Shown here: in pieces, positions 9,108-17,562 of the stretch | Numbering within the stretch: the stretch's first letter is position 1 | How the letters are laid out: the number at the start of each line of letters is the position of its first letter | DNA from: Hoyosella levis | Lineage (GTDB): Bacteria; Actinomycetota; Actinomycetes; Mycobacteriales; Mycobacteriaceae | Reading direction: 5' to 3' | NCBI RefSeq assembly: GCF_026008515.1 | Contig: NZ_BQYM01000002.1 | Span: 124,001 to 188,000 of the forward strand | DNA: 64,000 nt | Notes under the pieces: model-generated | The model's input: only the letters and a program-made list of their open reading frames with translations | The model's database searches: none | Told to the model about the DNA's origin: nothing | Made by a program: the position numbers and the translations under genes

Positions 9108-10193
9108 ATGACCCTCACTGCCCCTACGCCCAAGCGACACCGCGTACAGCCCTATCGCACCGTCTGGCGGCTGCACCGGCGCGCTGTGCTGCTTGTCGTC
9201 CTCGCCCTCGTCGCGCTGCTCGCGATCGGCGCCGCCAGCCACTACGCGTGGATCCACGCATTCGCGGGCGCGGGCGGACAGACCAACCGGTTGACGAGCA
9301 TCGCCAACCTGGTCAACATCCTGGTCCGCGAAGGATCGCTCCTGCTGCCAGTACTGCTCGGCATGCTTCTCGGTGCCGGGCTGATCAGTCGCGCGCGCGA
9401 CACCGGCCGCCACGTCCTCGCGTTCACCCAGGACAGCACCCGCTGGCAGTGGTACCTCGCGCACCTGCTTGTCGTCCATGTGCCCGTTGCCCTGGCGGCG
9501 GCAGTCTATGCGCCACTGGTGCAACGCTTCGACAGCCCGACACCGATGCCCTGGCAGGGCCGATTTGGCCTCGAGCACTTCCTCTCCACGCCGCTTATTG
9601 CCGCGCTGTCGATGCTCGCCGCGCTCCAGGTCGGCGCGCTCATCGCCCTACTGCTGCGAAGTCCGCTGGCCGCGATGCCCGTCACGCTCGTGGTCCTGCT
9701 CGCTGCAGGATCCTTCATCACGCTGCAACTGCGCCCGCACTACGCCACGCCCGAGGCGACCATTATGACCGTGGAGGAAGGGGTACGTTCTGGCTCGTAC
9801 GGAAGTGCGCTCTATGTGACCAATGAGGTTCGCGCCCCGTGGATCCTGGAGCGCGTCCACGTCACCGCCGACGGCCGCCCCATCGACCACACCGGCGAGC
9901 ATTGCCCCTGGCCGAACCGCCCCTGGGTCTACCCGGAGATGCAGCCCGGTGACACCCAGGAGATCTTCGATGCCCGAGCAGACGAAATCGAGCGGCAGCA
10001 GGAACAACAGTTCGAGGAGGACAACGTGGTCGTTGCCCAATGCCTTCGCGATCGCGGTGCCGTCCACTTCGAGGAGCGCTTCCACCCCGACTCCCGGTTC
10101 TGGCGCTTCCAGGCAACCGAGGCGGCACTGTTGCTGCTCATCACAGGTCTCGTCCTCGCAGCGGCACGCTGGCGGATCGGCCGCATCGACTAG
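9108..10193 (+). CDS. ABC-associated membrane protein, second of a related pair
   Basis: 361 residues. ATG 9108 follows GGGAGAAACC; the ORF runs upstream to 8970 but that part lies inside the previous gene. Topology is like its partner: a helix at about 25-45, a cluster between 70 and 215, a large extracytoplasmic domain (about 220-335) and a final helix near 340-357. It carries DTGRHVLAFTQDSTRWQWY and HPDSRFWRFQ, matching the motifs of the 8105 product. The external domain has a Glu/Gln-rich stretch. With the ATPase it probably forms an exporter or a membrane-stress sensing transporter; substrate unknown. Confidence 0.75.
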   Translation: MTLTAPTPKRHRVQPYRTVWRLHRRAVLLVVLALVALLAIGAASHYAWIHAFAGAGGQTNRLTSIANLVNILVREGSLLLPVLLGMLLGAGLISRARDTGRHVLAFTQDSTRWQWYLAHLLVVHVPVALAAAVYAPLVQRFDSPTPMPWQGRFGLEHFLSTPLIAALSMLAALQVGALIALLLRSPLAAMPVTLVVLLAAGSFITLQLRPHYATPEATIMTVEEGVRSGSYGSALYVTNEVRAPWILERVHVTADGRPIDHTGEHCPWPNRPWVYPEMQPGDTQEIFDARADEIERQQEQQFEEDNVVVAQCLRDRGAVHFEERFHPDSRFWRFQATEAALLLLITGLVLAAARWRIGRID

Positions 10194-10203
10194 GGCGGAC
10201 GGA

Positions 10204-10236
10204 CCCGGGCAGCGAGCGTGGCGAGCCGCTCCCGGG
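10204..10236 (+). terminator. Hairpin ending the GntR-ABC operon
   Basis: CCCGGG (10204-10209) pairs with CCCGGG (10231-10236) and AGCG (10211-10214) with CGCT (10227-10230), with one bulged base. It lies 10 nt past the stop of the second membrane protein. Confidence 0.5.
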
Positions 10237-10300
10237 GCCGGGCGCACCTATCCGTTAGCCTCACGGCAAGGCCCCATCGCGTGATCCAAGGAGACCTCTC

Positions 10301-11080
10301 GTGACCGAGCACCACACCCAGGCCGCAGCCACCCAGCGCGTCGCCATCGTCACCGGCGCGGCGCGCGGCATCGGTGCCGCAATCGCTGAGCGGCTGGCAG
10401 CGGATGGCATGGCCGTGGCCGTGCTCGATCTCGACAAGGACGCGTGCGCCAGCACGGTCGGCGCCATCGAGGCGGCTGGTGGCAAGGCCCTCGCCGTCGG
10501 TGCCAATGTCGCGGACGAGCAGTCCGTCACCGCCGCCGTCGAGGCTGTCGCCGAAGGCCTCGGGGCCCCAACGGTCCTGATCAACAATGCGGGCATCATC
10601 CGTGACAACCTGCTGTTCAAGATGACCGTTGACGACTGGGACGCCGTGATGGGTGTTCACCTGCGCGGGGCGTTCCTCATGGCGCGGGCCGTGCAGAAGC
10701 ACATGGTCGACGCGGCCTACGGGCGCATCGTCAACCTGTCATCCACCTCCGCGCTCGGCAACCGCGGCCAGGCCAATTACTCCGCCGCGAAGGCTGGCAT
10801 GCAGGGACTCACCAAGACCCTCGCCCTTGAGCTGGGCAAGTTTGGTGTGACCGCGAACGCCATCGCTCCCGGGTTCATCGCCACCGACATGACCGCCGCG
10901 ACCGCTGAGCGCATCGGCATGGAGTTCGACGAGTTCAAGAAGGCCACCGCCGCGCAGATCCCCGTCGGACGAGTCGGCGTGCCCGACGACATCGCCCACA
11001 CTGCCTCCTTCCTCGCCTCCGAGGGAGCCGGGTTCGTCTCCGGGCAGGTCATCTATGTCGCCGGCGGACCGAAGGACTAG
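10301..11080 (+). CDS. FabG-like short-chain dehydrogenase/reductase
   Basis: 259-residue NAD(P)-dependent reductase of the 3-oxoacyl-ACP/CoA reductase type. The dinucleotide motif TGAARGIG is at the N-terminus, followed by NNAG, the catalytic Ser in the SSTSA region, YSAAK with catalytic Tyr and Lys, and a C-terminal FVSGQVIYVAGG typical of FabG. GTG 10301 is preceded by AAGGAGACC. The next gene, a MaoC-like hydratase, starts 5 nt after its stop, so the two probably catalyse successive steps on a 3-hydroxyacyl chain. Whether the role is synthesis or beta-oxidation is not shown. Confidence 0.88.
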   Translation: MTEHHTQAAATQRVAIVTGAARGIGAAIAERLAADGMAVAVLDLDKDACASTVGAIEAAGGKALAVGANVADEQSVTAAVEAVAEGLGAPTVLINNAGIIRDNLLFKMTVDDWDAVMGVHLRGAFLMARAVQKHMVDAAYGRIVNLSSTSALGNRGQANYSAAKAGMQGLTKTLALELGKFGVTANAIAPGFIATDMTAATAERIGMEFDEFKKATAAQIPVGRVGVPDDIAHTASFLASEGAGFVSGQVIYVAGGPKD

Positions 11081-11085
11081 CACCT

Positions 11086-11571
11086 ATGCAGGTATTCGCC
11101 ACGCTCGATGCGCTTCTCGAGGCCAGCTCTGCCGCGGATGGGCCGTTGCCACTCGGCACGGGGGAGTGGCACGAGGTCACCCAGCACGCGGTGGATCTTT
11201 TCGCGGATGCCACTGGCGATCACCAATGGATCCACACCGACCCCGAGCGTGCGGCGAGCGGACCCTTCGGTGGCACGATCGCGCACGGCTACCTCACGTT
11301 GTCGCTGCTGCCGATGCTGATGCGGACGGTGTACCGCGTCGATGGGCTCCGCATGGCGGTGAACTACGGCTCCAACAGCGTGCGGTTCCCCGCTCCGCTC
11401 CCGGTCGGTTCGCGCGTGCGCGCCCGGGCCGAGCTCCTCGGCGTCACTGGCAAGTCCGGCGGGCAGCAGCTCACGGTGCGCGTCACCATCGAGCGCGAGC
11501 TTCCCGACGGTGGCACTGACGCCCGGCCCGTGTGCGTCGCCGAGACGCTCGCCATTCTCTACCCGGCGTAG
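11086..11571 (+). CDS. MaoC-like (R)-specific enoyl hydratase
   Basis: 161-residue hot-dog-fold protein. The hydratase-2 signature is clear: DATGDHQWIHTDPERA contains the catalytic Asp/His pair and is followed by GGTIAHGYLTLSLLP. It converts between trans-2-enoyl and (R)-3-hydroxyacyl thioesters. Length and motifs match the single-domain NodN/HtdZ type (Rv0130) of mycobacteria. ATG 11086 lies 5 nt behind the FabG-like stop, so it is translated from the same message. The stop is 1 nt from the end of the convergent gene at 11573. Confidence 0.88.
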   Translation: MQVFATLDALLEASSAADGPLPLGTGEWHEVTQHAVDLFADATGDHQWIHTDPERAASGPFGGTIAHGYLTLSLLPMLMRTVYRVDGLRMAVNYGSNSVRFPAPLPVGSRVRARAELLGVTGKSGGQQLTVRVTIERELPDGGTDARPVCVAETLAILYPA

Positions 11572-11572
11572 C

Positions 11573-12649
11573 TCACCGGCGATCCACCCACCAGCGCTCG
11601 GGCACGGGAAGCCCTGGCGATACCGGATCCGGCCAGTCGCCCGGCGCAGGCTCGACCGGGCCGAGCAGCGGATCATGCTTCCACCACCGGATGGGCTCCT
11701 CGCGCGGCGGGTGGGCCGCGAGGAGCTGCGCGAACCGTGCTGCCAGCTGCAGTGGATCACCATGCGCCAGGCGCCACCCAAACCTGCACAGGTCGATCCC
11801 CATCCGGCGCAGCAACCACTCGCGCTCCTGCTGGTCGGCAATGATCCGCGACGCATCCGGGCGATTGTCATACTTCAGCGCGCCATCAGCCTCGAACCCC
11901 GCCCAGTGATACGGCCACAAGCCATCGACACGGAACTGCGGCCTGCCATCACCCACCCACGCATTGGGCACCGGCAGCGGCAATCCGCCAGCATGCGCGG
12001 CGAACCGACCTAGCGACTCCAGCGGTGACTCCGCCAGCTCGGACGCATGCGCCGCGACCCAGCGGGCGCGCTCGGCCCCGCGCCGAGCCTCCACGTGAGG
12101 GAGGCATTCGCGCATGCCGGCTCCCCGGCGCAGCGCCCCATCAGCCACTGCGAGTGCCACCGGAACCGAAGCCGACAGCGCGATCGTGGTGGCAGTCCAG
12201 CCCAGGCTCGTCACTGGCATCCCGTTTGCCTCGCGGAGGTGGCTCGTGGGAACCGGTCCGAAGATCGTGCGACCATGGCGACCCACTTGCGTGCGGACCC
12301 GCCCATCGCCCGGGCAGGAAATCGAAGGAAGCCCCGGCGGTGCACCGATCGTGGGCAGCCCGAGCGGGAGCGCGGCCGACCAGCCAGCCAGGAAGCGCCC
12401 GTCCCCGCACGACAGCAGGTACGCCCGCGACGCGAGATCGAACCTTTCCCAGGGCCGCAAGGAGGCGACATGGTCCGTCTCGGCGTAGATTCCCCGCGCC
12501 AGCCGTCGTAGACGACCCTGCCGGTGGAGCGCGCTGAGCTGCTGGACCGCGACCGGGTCGTTGGCAGTGGTCAGGCCGTTCCCGGCCGCGAGCGCCTCCG
12601 CTACCCGGCGCGGAATCCTGGTCGCTGTGCTGGGTTCAACTCGGTGCAT
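11573..12649 (-). CDS. AbiEi-like winged helix plus PD-(D/E)XK nuclease-like protein
   Basis: 358 residues counted from ATG 12649 (a GTG at 12691 would add 14). Residues about 20-60 look like the AbiEi-type antitoxin DNA-binding region (alternating QLSALHRQGRLRRLARGIY). The C-terminal third has FRVDGLW, then FEADGALKY, compatible with the D-(E)XK core of DUF559/Vsr-like nucleases, followed by QQEREWLLRRMG. This two-part layout is common in actinobacterial single-copy proteins of unknown role. No cognate toxin gene is adjacent, so a toxin-antitoxin function is not supported. The gene abuts the MaoC gene end to end. Confidence 0.65.
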   Translation of the reverse strand: MHRVEPSTATRIPRRVAEALAAGNGLTTANDPVAVQQLSALHRQGRLRRLARGIYAETDHVASLRPWERFDLASRAYLLSCGDGRFLAGWSAALPLGLPTIGAPPGLPSISCPGDGRVRTQVGRHGRTIFGPVPTSHLREANGMPVTSLGWTATTIALSASVPVALAVADGALRRGAGMRECLPHVEARRGAERARWVAAHASELAESPLESLGRFAAHAGGLPLPVPNAWVGDGRPQFRVDGLWPYHWAGFEADGALKYDNRPDASRIIADQQEREWLLRRMGIDLCRFGWRLAHGDPLQLAARFAQLLAAHPPREEPIRWWKHDPLLGPVEPAPGDWPDPVSPGLPVPERWWVDRR

Positions 12650-12692
12650 GGCAGGCAATAGTGCCGCGTGCTGGAACGGGCCGGTGACCACC

Positions 12693-12730
12693 TGTGGACA
12701 ACTTCGACGTCGCGGAAGGGCTGTGGATAA
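12693..12730 (-). promoter_or_regulatory. Pair of DnaA boxes
   Basis: On the minus strand TTGTCCACA (12701-12693) and TTATCCACA (12730-12722), both perfect matches to known DnaA-box forms, with starts 29 bp apart and in the same orientation, in the divergent region between the 12649 start and dapF. Confidence 0.55.
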
Positions 12731-12902
12731 CAGGGCTCGCCGGGCGCTTGGGTCTGCAGCCGGTCAGAAGCCTATGAAACGCAACAAATGACCCCTGTTT
12801 CGGGCCCATTCCGTTGAGTTCCATAGGCGAATCCGGGGCGACGGCCCCGCTCCGGCCCCGCGACCCCAGCCGCGACGGCCCCGCGATCGAATAGCCACCC
12901 AG

Positions 12903-12908
12903 TATCGT
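12903..12908 (+). promoter_or_regulatory. dapF -10 element, predicted leaderless
   Basis: TATCGT (12903-12908) ends 7 nt before ATG 12916 and no Shine-Dalgarno is present. No good -35 is visible; upstream is a GC-rich stretch with GCGACGGCCCCGC twice (about 12838 and 12872). Confidence 0.45.
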
Positions 12909-12915
12909 TGACCCC

Positions 12916-13794
12916 ATGCAGCACCCAGGAGTTCCGTTCAGCAAGGGGCACGGCACGCAGAACGATTTCGTCATCCTGCCCGATACCGCCGTGGAGCTTG
13001 ATCTCGATCCGCAGGTTGTTGCTCGCTTGTGCGACCGGCAGCAGGGCATTGGTGCCGATGGGGTGCTGCGGGTAGCCCGGGCGGGTGCGCTGGCCGCGGC
13101 TGGTGTGCTTCCCGGAATGCCCGAGGGCGTGCAGGAAGACGATTGGTTCATGGACTATCGCAATGGCGATGGCTCGATCGCGGAGATGTGCGGCAATGGC
13201 GTGCGCGTGTTCGCGCACTACCTGCGGGCCTCGGGCCTGGAGGAGCGTGAAGCGTTCACCGTGGGCAGCAGGGCGGGTGCTCGCCCGGTGACGGTCCATG
13301 AGGCCGGTACCACCTTCGGCGAGGTCACGGTGGATATGGGAATCGTTCGCCAGCTCGGGGAGAGTCGTGCGGCAGTGGGCGGCCGAGAATTCGAAGGCAT
13401 CGGTATCGATGTGGGTAATCCGCATCTCGCGTGCGTCGTCGAGGGCATGACAGCGGTGGAGCTGGGGCAGCTTGACCTCGGGGATCCAAGCTTCGACCAC
13501 AGCTTCTTCCCCCATGGCGTGAACATCGAGATCGTCACGGAATTGGCCGATGGTGCCGTCTCCATGCGCGTCAATGAGCGCGGTGTCGGCGAGACCCGCT
13601 CGTGCGGCACGGGCACGGTAGCGGCGGCAGCAGCAGCGCTCCTGCACGCAGGCCGGCAGGATGGCGAGGTCGCGGTGACGATCCCAGGTGGGACGGTGAA
13701 CGTCACGATCGAGGGCGGGCGCTCGTGGCTGCGTGGCCCATCGGTGCTGGTGGGAGAGGGAGTGCTGAGCGCGCAGTGGTGGGCAGATAATTAA
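12916..13794 (+). CDS. dapF: Diaminopimelate epimerase
   Basis: Interconverts LL- and meso-diaminopimelate for peptidoglycan and lysine synthesis. 292 residues. The two catalytic cysteines are visible: C92 in [13 protein letters not shown] and C230 in [10 protein letters not shown]. The N-terminal [10 protein letters not shown] is the usual substrate-proximal motif. It is the only gene in the window with a TAA stop on the plus strand. The position before hflX follows the mycobacterial order. Confidence 0.97.
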   Translation: MQHPGVPFSKGHGTQNDFVILPDTAVELDLDPQVVARLCDRQQGIGADGVLRVARAGALAAAGVLPGMPEGVQEDDWFMDYRNGDGSIAEMCGNGVRVFAHYLRASGLEEREAFTVGSRAGARPVTVHEAGTTFGEVTVDMGIVRQLGESRAAVGGREFEGIGIDVGNPHLACVVEGMTAVELGQLDLGDPSFDHSFFPHGVNIEIVTELADGAVSMRVNERGVGETRSCGTGTVAAAAAALLHAGRQDGEVAVTIPGGTVNVTIEGGRSWLRGPSVLVGEGVLSAQWWADN

Positions 13795-13851
13795 TCGCGC
13801 TACCTGGCGGATCCCCGTATCATCGGAAGCATCACATCAGTAGATAAAGGG

Positions 13852-15354
13852 GTGACCGCGTCTTTGCGGCAATCAGTGAACTCTCTCCCGTCCGGCCATG
13901 ACGTTCCCGCTGGCGAAAGTGCCATCGAGCTGTCCGGCGAACCCATTCCAGCGCATCAATCCAGCCAGCGTGCTGATCCATCTACCGGTGACCTTCAGCT
14001 CGAGGAACGTACCTCGTTGCGCCGCGTGCGCGGGCTGTCCACCGAGCTCACCGACGTCACCGAGGTCGAGTACCGGCAGCTCCGGCTCGAGCAGGTAGTG
14101 CTCGCCGGGGTATGGACTTCCGGTTCCGCCGCCCATGCCGAGGCAAGCCTGCGCGAGCTCGCGGCGCTCGCCGAGACCGCGGGCTCGGTCGTGCTCGAGG
14201 GTCTCATCCAGCGTCGCGACAAGCCGGACGCGTCGACATACCTTGGTTCCGGCAAGGCCGCCGAGCTGCGGGAGGTCGTCGAAGCTAGTGGCGCCGACAC
14301 CGTGATCTGCGACGGCGAGCTGACTCCGGCCCAGCTCACGGCCCTGGAGAAGATCGTCAAGGTCAAGGTGATCGACCGTACTGCCTTGATCCTCGACATC
14401 TTCGCCCAGCATGCGACCTCGCGGGAGGGCAAGGCACAGGTGTCTCTCGCGCAGATGGAGTACATGCTGCCCCGGCTGCGTGGTTGGGGCGAGGCACTGT
14501 CCCGGCAGGCCGGTGGCCGGGCTGGCAGCAACGGTGGCGTGGGCCTGCGCGGCCCCGGCGAGACCAAGATCGAGACGGATCGGCGGCGCATCCGCGAGCG
14601 CATGGCGAAACTGCGCCGCGAGATCCAGGCGATGAAGAGCTCGCGCGATACCAAGCGAGCACGACGGCAGCGCAACCAGGTTCCCGCGGTGGCGATCGTG
14701 GGCTATACAAATGCCGGCAAGTCCAGCTTGCTCAATGCGCTCACCGATGCAGGCGTGCTGGTGCAGAACGCGCTGTTCGCCACGCTTGATCCCACCACGC
14801 GCCGCGCCGAGCTCGACGATGGTCGTGAGTATGTGCTCACCGACACGGTGGGTTTCGTGCGGCACCTGCCCACCCAGCTCGTCGAGGCGTTCCGCTCCAC
14901 CCTCGAGGAAGTGACCAGCGCCGATGTGCTGGTGCACGTCGTCGACGGCTCGGATGAGTTCCCCCTCGAGCAGATCAATGCCGTCCGCCAGGTCATCGAT
15001 GACGTGGTGCGGGAGCAGGAGGCCCCGGCCCCGCCGGAGCTGCTAGTGATCAACAAGATCGATGCAGCGGACCCCGTGGCGCTCGCCAAGCTGCGCCGCA
15101 CGCTGCCCGATGCAGTGTTCGTCTCTGCCCACACGAAGGCCGGTATCCCGGGCTTGCGGACCCGGATCGCGGAGATGCTCACCCGCACCGATGTCGAGGT
15201 CCTCGTGGAGGTCCCGTACTCGCGCGGTGACCTGGTCTCGCGCATTCACGCCGAGGGCACGGTCAGCGCGGAGAGCCATGAGTCCGAGGGGACGCGGATA
15301 CGCGCGCATGTCCCGCCCGGGCTGGCGTCCTTGCTCGTGGACTATGGGCTGTAG
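13852..15354 (+). CDS. hflX: GTPase HflX
   Basis: Ribosome-associated GTPase that splits stalled or stress-damaged 70S ribosomes. 500 residues: an N-terminal HflX domain (about 70-240, with RDKPDASTYLGSGKAAEL and ATSREGKAQVSLAQMEYMLPR), a coiled linker rich in Arg/Lys, and a G domain starting with GYTNAGKSSLLN, then DTVGFVRHLP and NKID. The first 60 residues are variable. GTG 13852 is chosen; TAGATA at 13841-13846 ends 5 nt upstream and AAAGG overlaps the same place, so leaderless and led initiation cannot be separated here. Confidence 0.95.
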   Translation: MTASLRQSVNSLPSGHDVPAGESAIELSGEPIPAHQSSQRADPSTGDLQLEERTSLRRVRGLSTELTDVTEVEYRQLRLEQVVLAGVWTSGSAAHAEASLRELAALAETAGSVVLEGLIQRRDKPDASTYLGSGKAAELREVVEASGADTVICDGELTPAQLTALEKIVKVKVIDRTALILDIFAQHATSREGKAQVSLAQMEYMLPRLRGWGEALSRQAGGRAGSNGGVGLRGPGETKIETDRRRIRERMAKLRREIQAMKSSRDTKRARRQRNQVPAVAIVGYTNAGKSSLLNALTDAGVLVQNALFATLDPTTRRAELDDGREYVLTDTVGFVRHLPTQLVEAFRSTLEEVTSADVLVHVVDGSDEFPLEQINAVRQVIDDVVREQEAPAPPELLVINKIDAADPVALAKLRRTLPDAVFVSAHTKAGIPGLRTRIAEMLTRTDVEVLVEVPYSRGDLVSRIHAEGTVSAESHESEGTRIRAHVPPGLASLLVDYGL

Positions 15355-15365
15355 CATCTCTCGAC

Positions 15366-15371
15366 TATGCT
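15366..15371 (+). promoter_or_regulatory. -10 element of the 15379 gene, predicted leaderless
   Basis: TATGCT ends exactly 7 nt before ATG 15379. An earlier in-frame ATG at 15367 falls inside the hexamer and is rejected as the start. Confidence 0.5.
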
Positions 15372-15378
15372 GCGCGGC

Positions 15379-16548
15379 ATGATCGCAGGACGAGCGCGCG
15401 CCCGTGCAGCAGGCGGACTTCTGGCCCTGGCGCTCTGCGCTCAGTCGCTCGGCATGATCGCGCACGCGCAGGTGCCTCCCGGAGTGGAGGCACCTGCGCC
15501 AGAGTCGCTCTGCACGCCTGACGACGCGGAACTTGGCGAGCTATCAGGCCTGACGGTCATGGACGGCGTTGTCTACGCGATGCCTGACGGCGGCGATGAG
15601 GCCCGTATCGCTGTCCTCGAGGGTGCCCTCGACGGCGCGTGCGAGGTGACCCGCTGGATCCGGGGCGGTGCCGATCCCTTTGATCCGGAGGATCTTGCGG
15701 CCTTCGACGGCGATCTGTGGATCGGTGACTTCGGGGACAATGCACGAGCCCGGCCCACGGTCGCGCTGATCCGGGTCGATCCAGCTACCAGTGAATCCTC
15801 GGTGCACCGGATGGCGTTCCCGGACGGTCGGCCCCGCGATGTGGAGACGCTGCTCATCGATAGCGATGGAATGCCCATCCTTGTGTCGAAGTGGTTCGGC
15901 GTGAGCGAGGTCTTCGTGCCGCGCGGTGGACTCTCGGTATCGGACTTGCCCGCTGAGGGCACGACGCCGTTGGAGTATCGCGGAGAGCTGGCGTTTCCCA
16001 TGACCAGCACGGTGGGCGGTCCGATCGGTTCGGTGGGCTCGACCCTGGCAACAGGAGGGGCGGTCAACGACGCGGGAACAATAGCTGCCGTCCGGACCTA
16101 TACCGATGCCTACTTGTTTGCTGATGCGACTGGTGATCTCGTGCGCGCACTGACCGCGGAGCCTGTTCGGGTGCCACTGCCGGAGGAGCCGCAGGGCGAG
16201 GCGATCGCATTCACCTCCGAGGGAGATCTGCTCACGGCCTCGGAAGTGGGAGATGCTGCTCTGGATGCCGAGGGGTCGGCGACCACCGCTCTGCCGCCGA
16301 TCCGTGTGGTGCGGGGCGCCGAGCAAGTCGCCTGGGATGCGATGGCGCAGCGTGGCGAGGAGACCACCGCGCTCGTGCCGGGGGACCCTGCGGACGACGC
16401 TGGTCCGGATGCCGTGGATGATGCGGACAGGGCCAGCAGTTCCACGATCAGCTGGGCCCCGATCGTGGCGATCAGCGCGGCCGGGTTGGTGCTCCTCGGC
16501 ATTCTCGCGGTGATAGCGGCCTTCTTCGTGCGGAACCGGTCACGCTAG
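15379..16548 (+). CDS. Secreted, membrane-anchored propeller-like protein (Rv2721c position)
   Basis: 389 residues. An N-terminal signal peptide (hydrophobic residues about 12-32, cleavage near AHA-Q) is followed by a 280-residue extracytoplasmic region with repeating short beta-like segments (LWIGDFGDNARARPTVALIRVD, and similar). This suggests a beta-propeller or phytase/esterase-like fold. A Ser/Asp/Ala linker leads to one C-terminal membrane helix (about 360-383) and a basic tail. It lies between hflX and lexA, the position of Rv2721c, though shorter. No catalytic residues are recognised. It probably acts at the cell surface. Confidence 0.65.
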   Translation: MIAGRARARAAGGLLALALCAQSLGMIAHAQVPPGVEAPAPESLCTPDDAELGELSGLTVMDGVVYAMPDGGDEARIAVLEGALDGACEVTRWIRGGADPFDPEDLAAFDGDLWIGDFGDNARARPTVALIRVDPATSESSVHRMAFPDGRPRDVETLLIDSDGMPILVSKWFGVSEVFVPRGGLSVSDLPAEGTTPLEYRGELAFPMTSTVGGPIGSVGSTLATGGAVNDAGTIAAVRTYTDAYLFADATGDLVRALTAEPVRVPLPEEPQGEAIAFTSEGDLLTASEVGDAALDAEGSATTALPPIRVVRGAEQVAWDAMAQRGEETTALVPGDPADDAGPDAVDDADRASSSTISWAPIVAISAAGLVLLGILAVIAAFFVRNRSR

Positions 16549-16573
16549 CGCTAGGGACTGGTCTCCCTGCGCT
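16547..16573. terminator. Bidirectional hairpin between the 15379 gene and lexA
   Basis: AGGGA (16553-16557) with TCCCT (16564-16568) and AGCG (16547-16550) with CGCT (16570-16573). The plus-strand TAG stop (16546-16548) touches the stem. Confidence 0.5.
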
Positions 16574-16602
16574 TGTCGCTTCAATTGACACCGCGGCCCC
16601 CG

Positions 16603-17358
16603 TCAGAGCTTGCGGATGACGGATACGACCTTCCCGAGGATGGAAGCGTCGTCCCCGCGGATCGGGCTGAAGTGCGGGTTGTGGGGTAGCAGCCAGACTG
16701 CCGACCCGTCCCGCTTGAAAGTCTTCACTGTGGCATCGCCGTCGATCATCGCGGCGACGATGTCACCGTTGATGGCATCCTCCTGCTGGCGCACCACGAC
16801 CCAGTCGCCGTCACAGATAGCAGCGTCAGTCATCGACTCGCCGACAACCTTGAGCAGGAAGTGCGCGCCATGGCCGACGAGTTCCTGCGGGAGGGGAAAG
16901 ACGTCCTCGATCGATTGCTCCGCGAGGATCGGTCCACCGGCGGCGATGCGACCGACGAGGGGCACGTACACCGCGGTCGGAGCATTGGTGTGGTCGTCGG
17001 CGTTGTCAACGGAATGGACCTGTCGGAACGATCCGGGCCGCGACGTGCCCTGATCAGTGCCGGGCGCGGGATCGGAGCCGCGGGCGTCCACCGCGCGGGG
17101 CCGGTTCGGGTCGCGCCGGAGGTAGCCCTTCTTCTCCAGCGCACGAAGCTGGTGGGTGACCGAGGAGGTTGAGGTGAGGCCCACGGATTCGCCGATCTCA
17201 CGGACGCTCGGCGCATAGCCCCGATGCTCGACCGACTCCCGGATGACCTTCATGATCGCGTGCTGTCGATCGGTCAACGTGGGGAGGCCGTTCTCGGGTG
17301 CCACGGGCTCCGCGATCGCGACGGGCGCGGTGCGCGAGCTCCTCTTCTGCGGTGGCAT
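16603..17358 (-). CDS. lexA: LexA SOS repressor
   Basis: Repressor of the DNA-damage regulon that self-cleaves on RecA filaments. 251 residues from ATG 17358, which has AGGAGG 9 nt upstream; longer starts (17367, 17376, 17385) lie on or before that ribosome site. The N-terminal winged helix includes [29 protein letters not shown] (read in parts), and an Arg-rich linker leads to the protease domain. The cleavage bond is the AG in GRIAAGGP, the nucleophile is Ser in GESM and the general base is Lys in ATVKTF. Two SOS boxes lie upstream, consistent with autoregulation. Confidence 0.97.
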   Translation of the reverse strand: MPPQKRSSRTAPVAIAEPVAPENGLPTLTDRQHAIMKVIRESVEHRGYAPSVREIGESVGLTSTSSVTHQLRALEKKGYLRRDPNRPRAVDARGSDPAPGTDQGTSRPGSFRQVHSVDNADDHTNAPTAVYVPLVGRIAAGGPILAEQSIEDVFPLPQELVGHGAHFLLKVVGESMTDAAICDGDWVVVRQQEDAINGDIVAAMIDGDATVKTFKRDGSAVWLLPHNPHFSPIRGDDASILGKVVSVIRKL

Positions 17359-17428
17359 CGAATCCATCCTCCTCATGCGGGGCATCCAACGGGGACTAGA
17401 GCGACAATATCCAGCTCGTCAGAATAAT

Positions 17429-17444
17429 TCAAACAGATGTTCGA
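17429..17444. promoter_or_regulatory. SOS (LexA) box, lexA-proximal
   Basis: TCAAACAGATGTTCGA, one mismatch from the actinobacterial consensus TCGAACANNTGTTCGA, 70 bp upstream of the lexA start. Confidence 0.8.
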
Positions 17445-17492
17445 TGCGATGGCCGCGTTTGGTGAAAAAGTGTCGGACCGCCGTGGTAGAAA

Positions 17493-17508
17493 TCGAACAT
17501 CTGAGCGA
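17493..17508. promoter_or_regulatory. Second SOS-like box
   Basis: TCGAACATCTGAGCGA has a perfect left half and two mismatches in the right half. It lies 55 bp upstream of the divergent ATG 17563, so it is placed to control that gene. Confidence 0.5.
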
Positions 17509-17562
17509 GTGATGCGCTCGGGGCGCAACCTGGCGATGGAGCCCACGGGAAGGATCCGCACC

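Noticed and set aside
12838-12884. GCGACGGCCCCGC direct repeat as a regulatory element
   Set aside because: Only two copies of a GC-rich word in GC-rich DNA upstream of dapF; not beyond chance.
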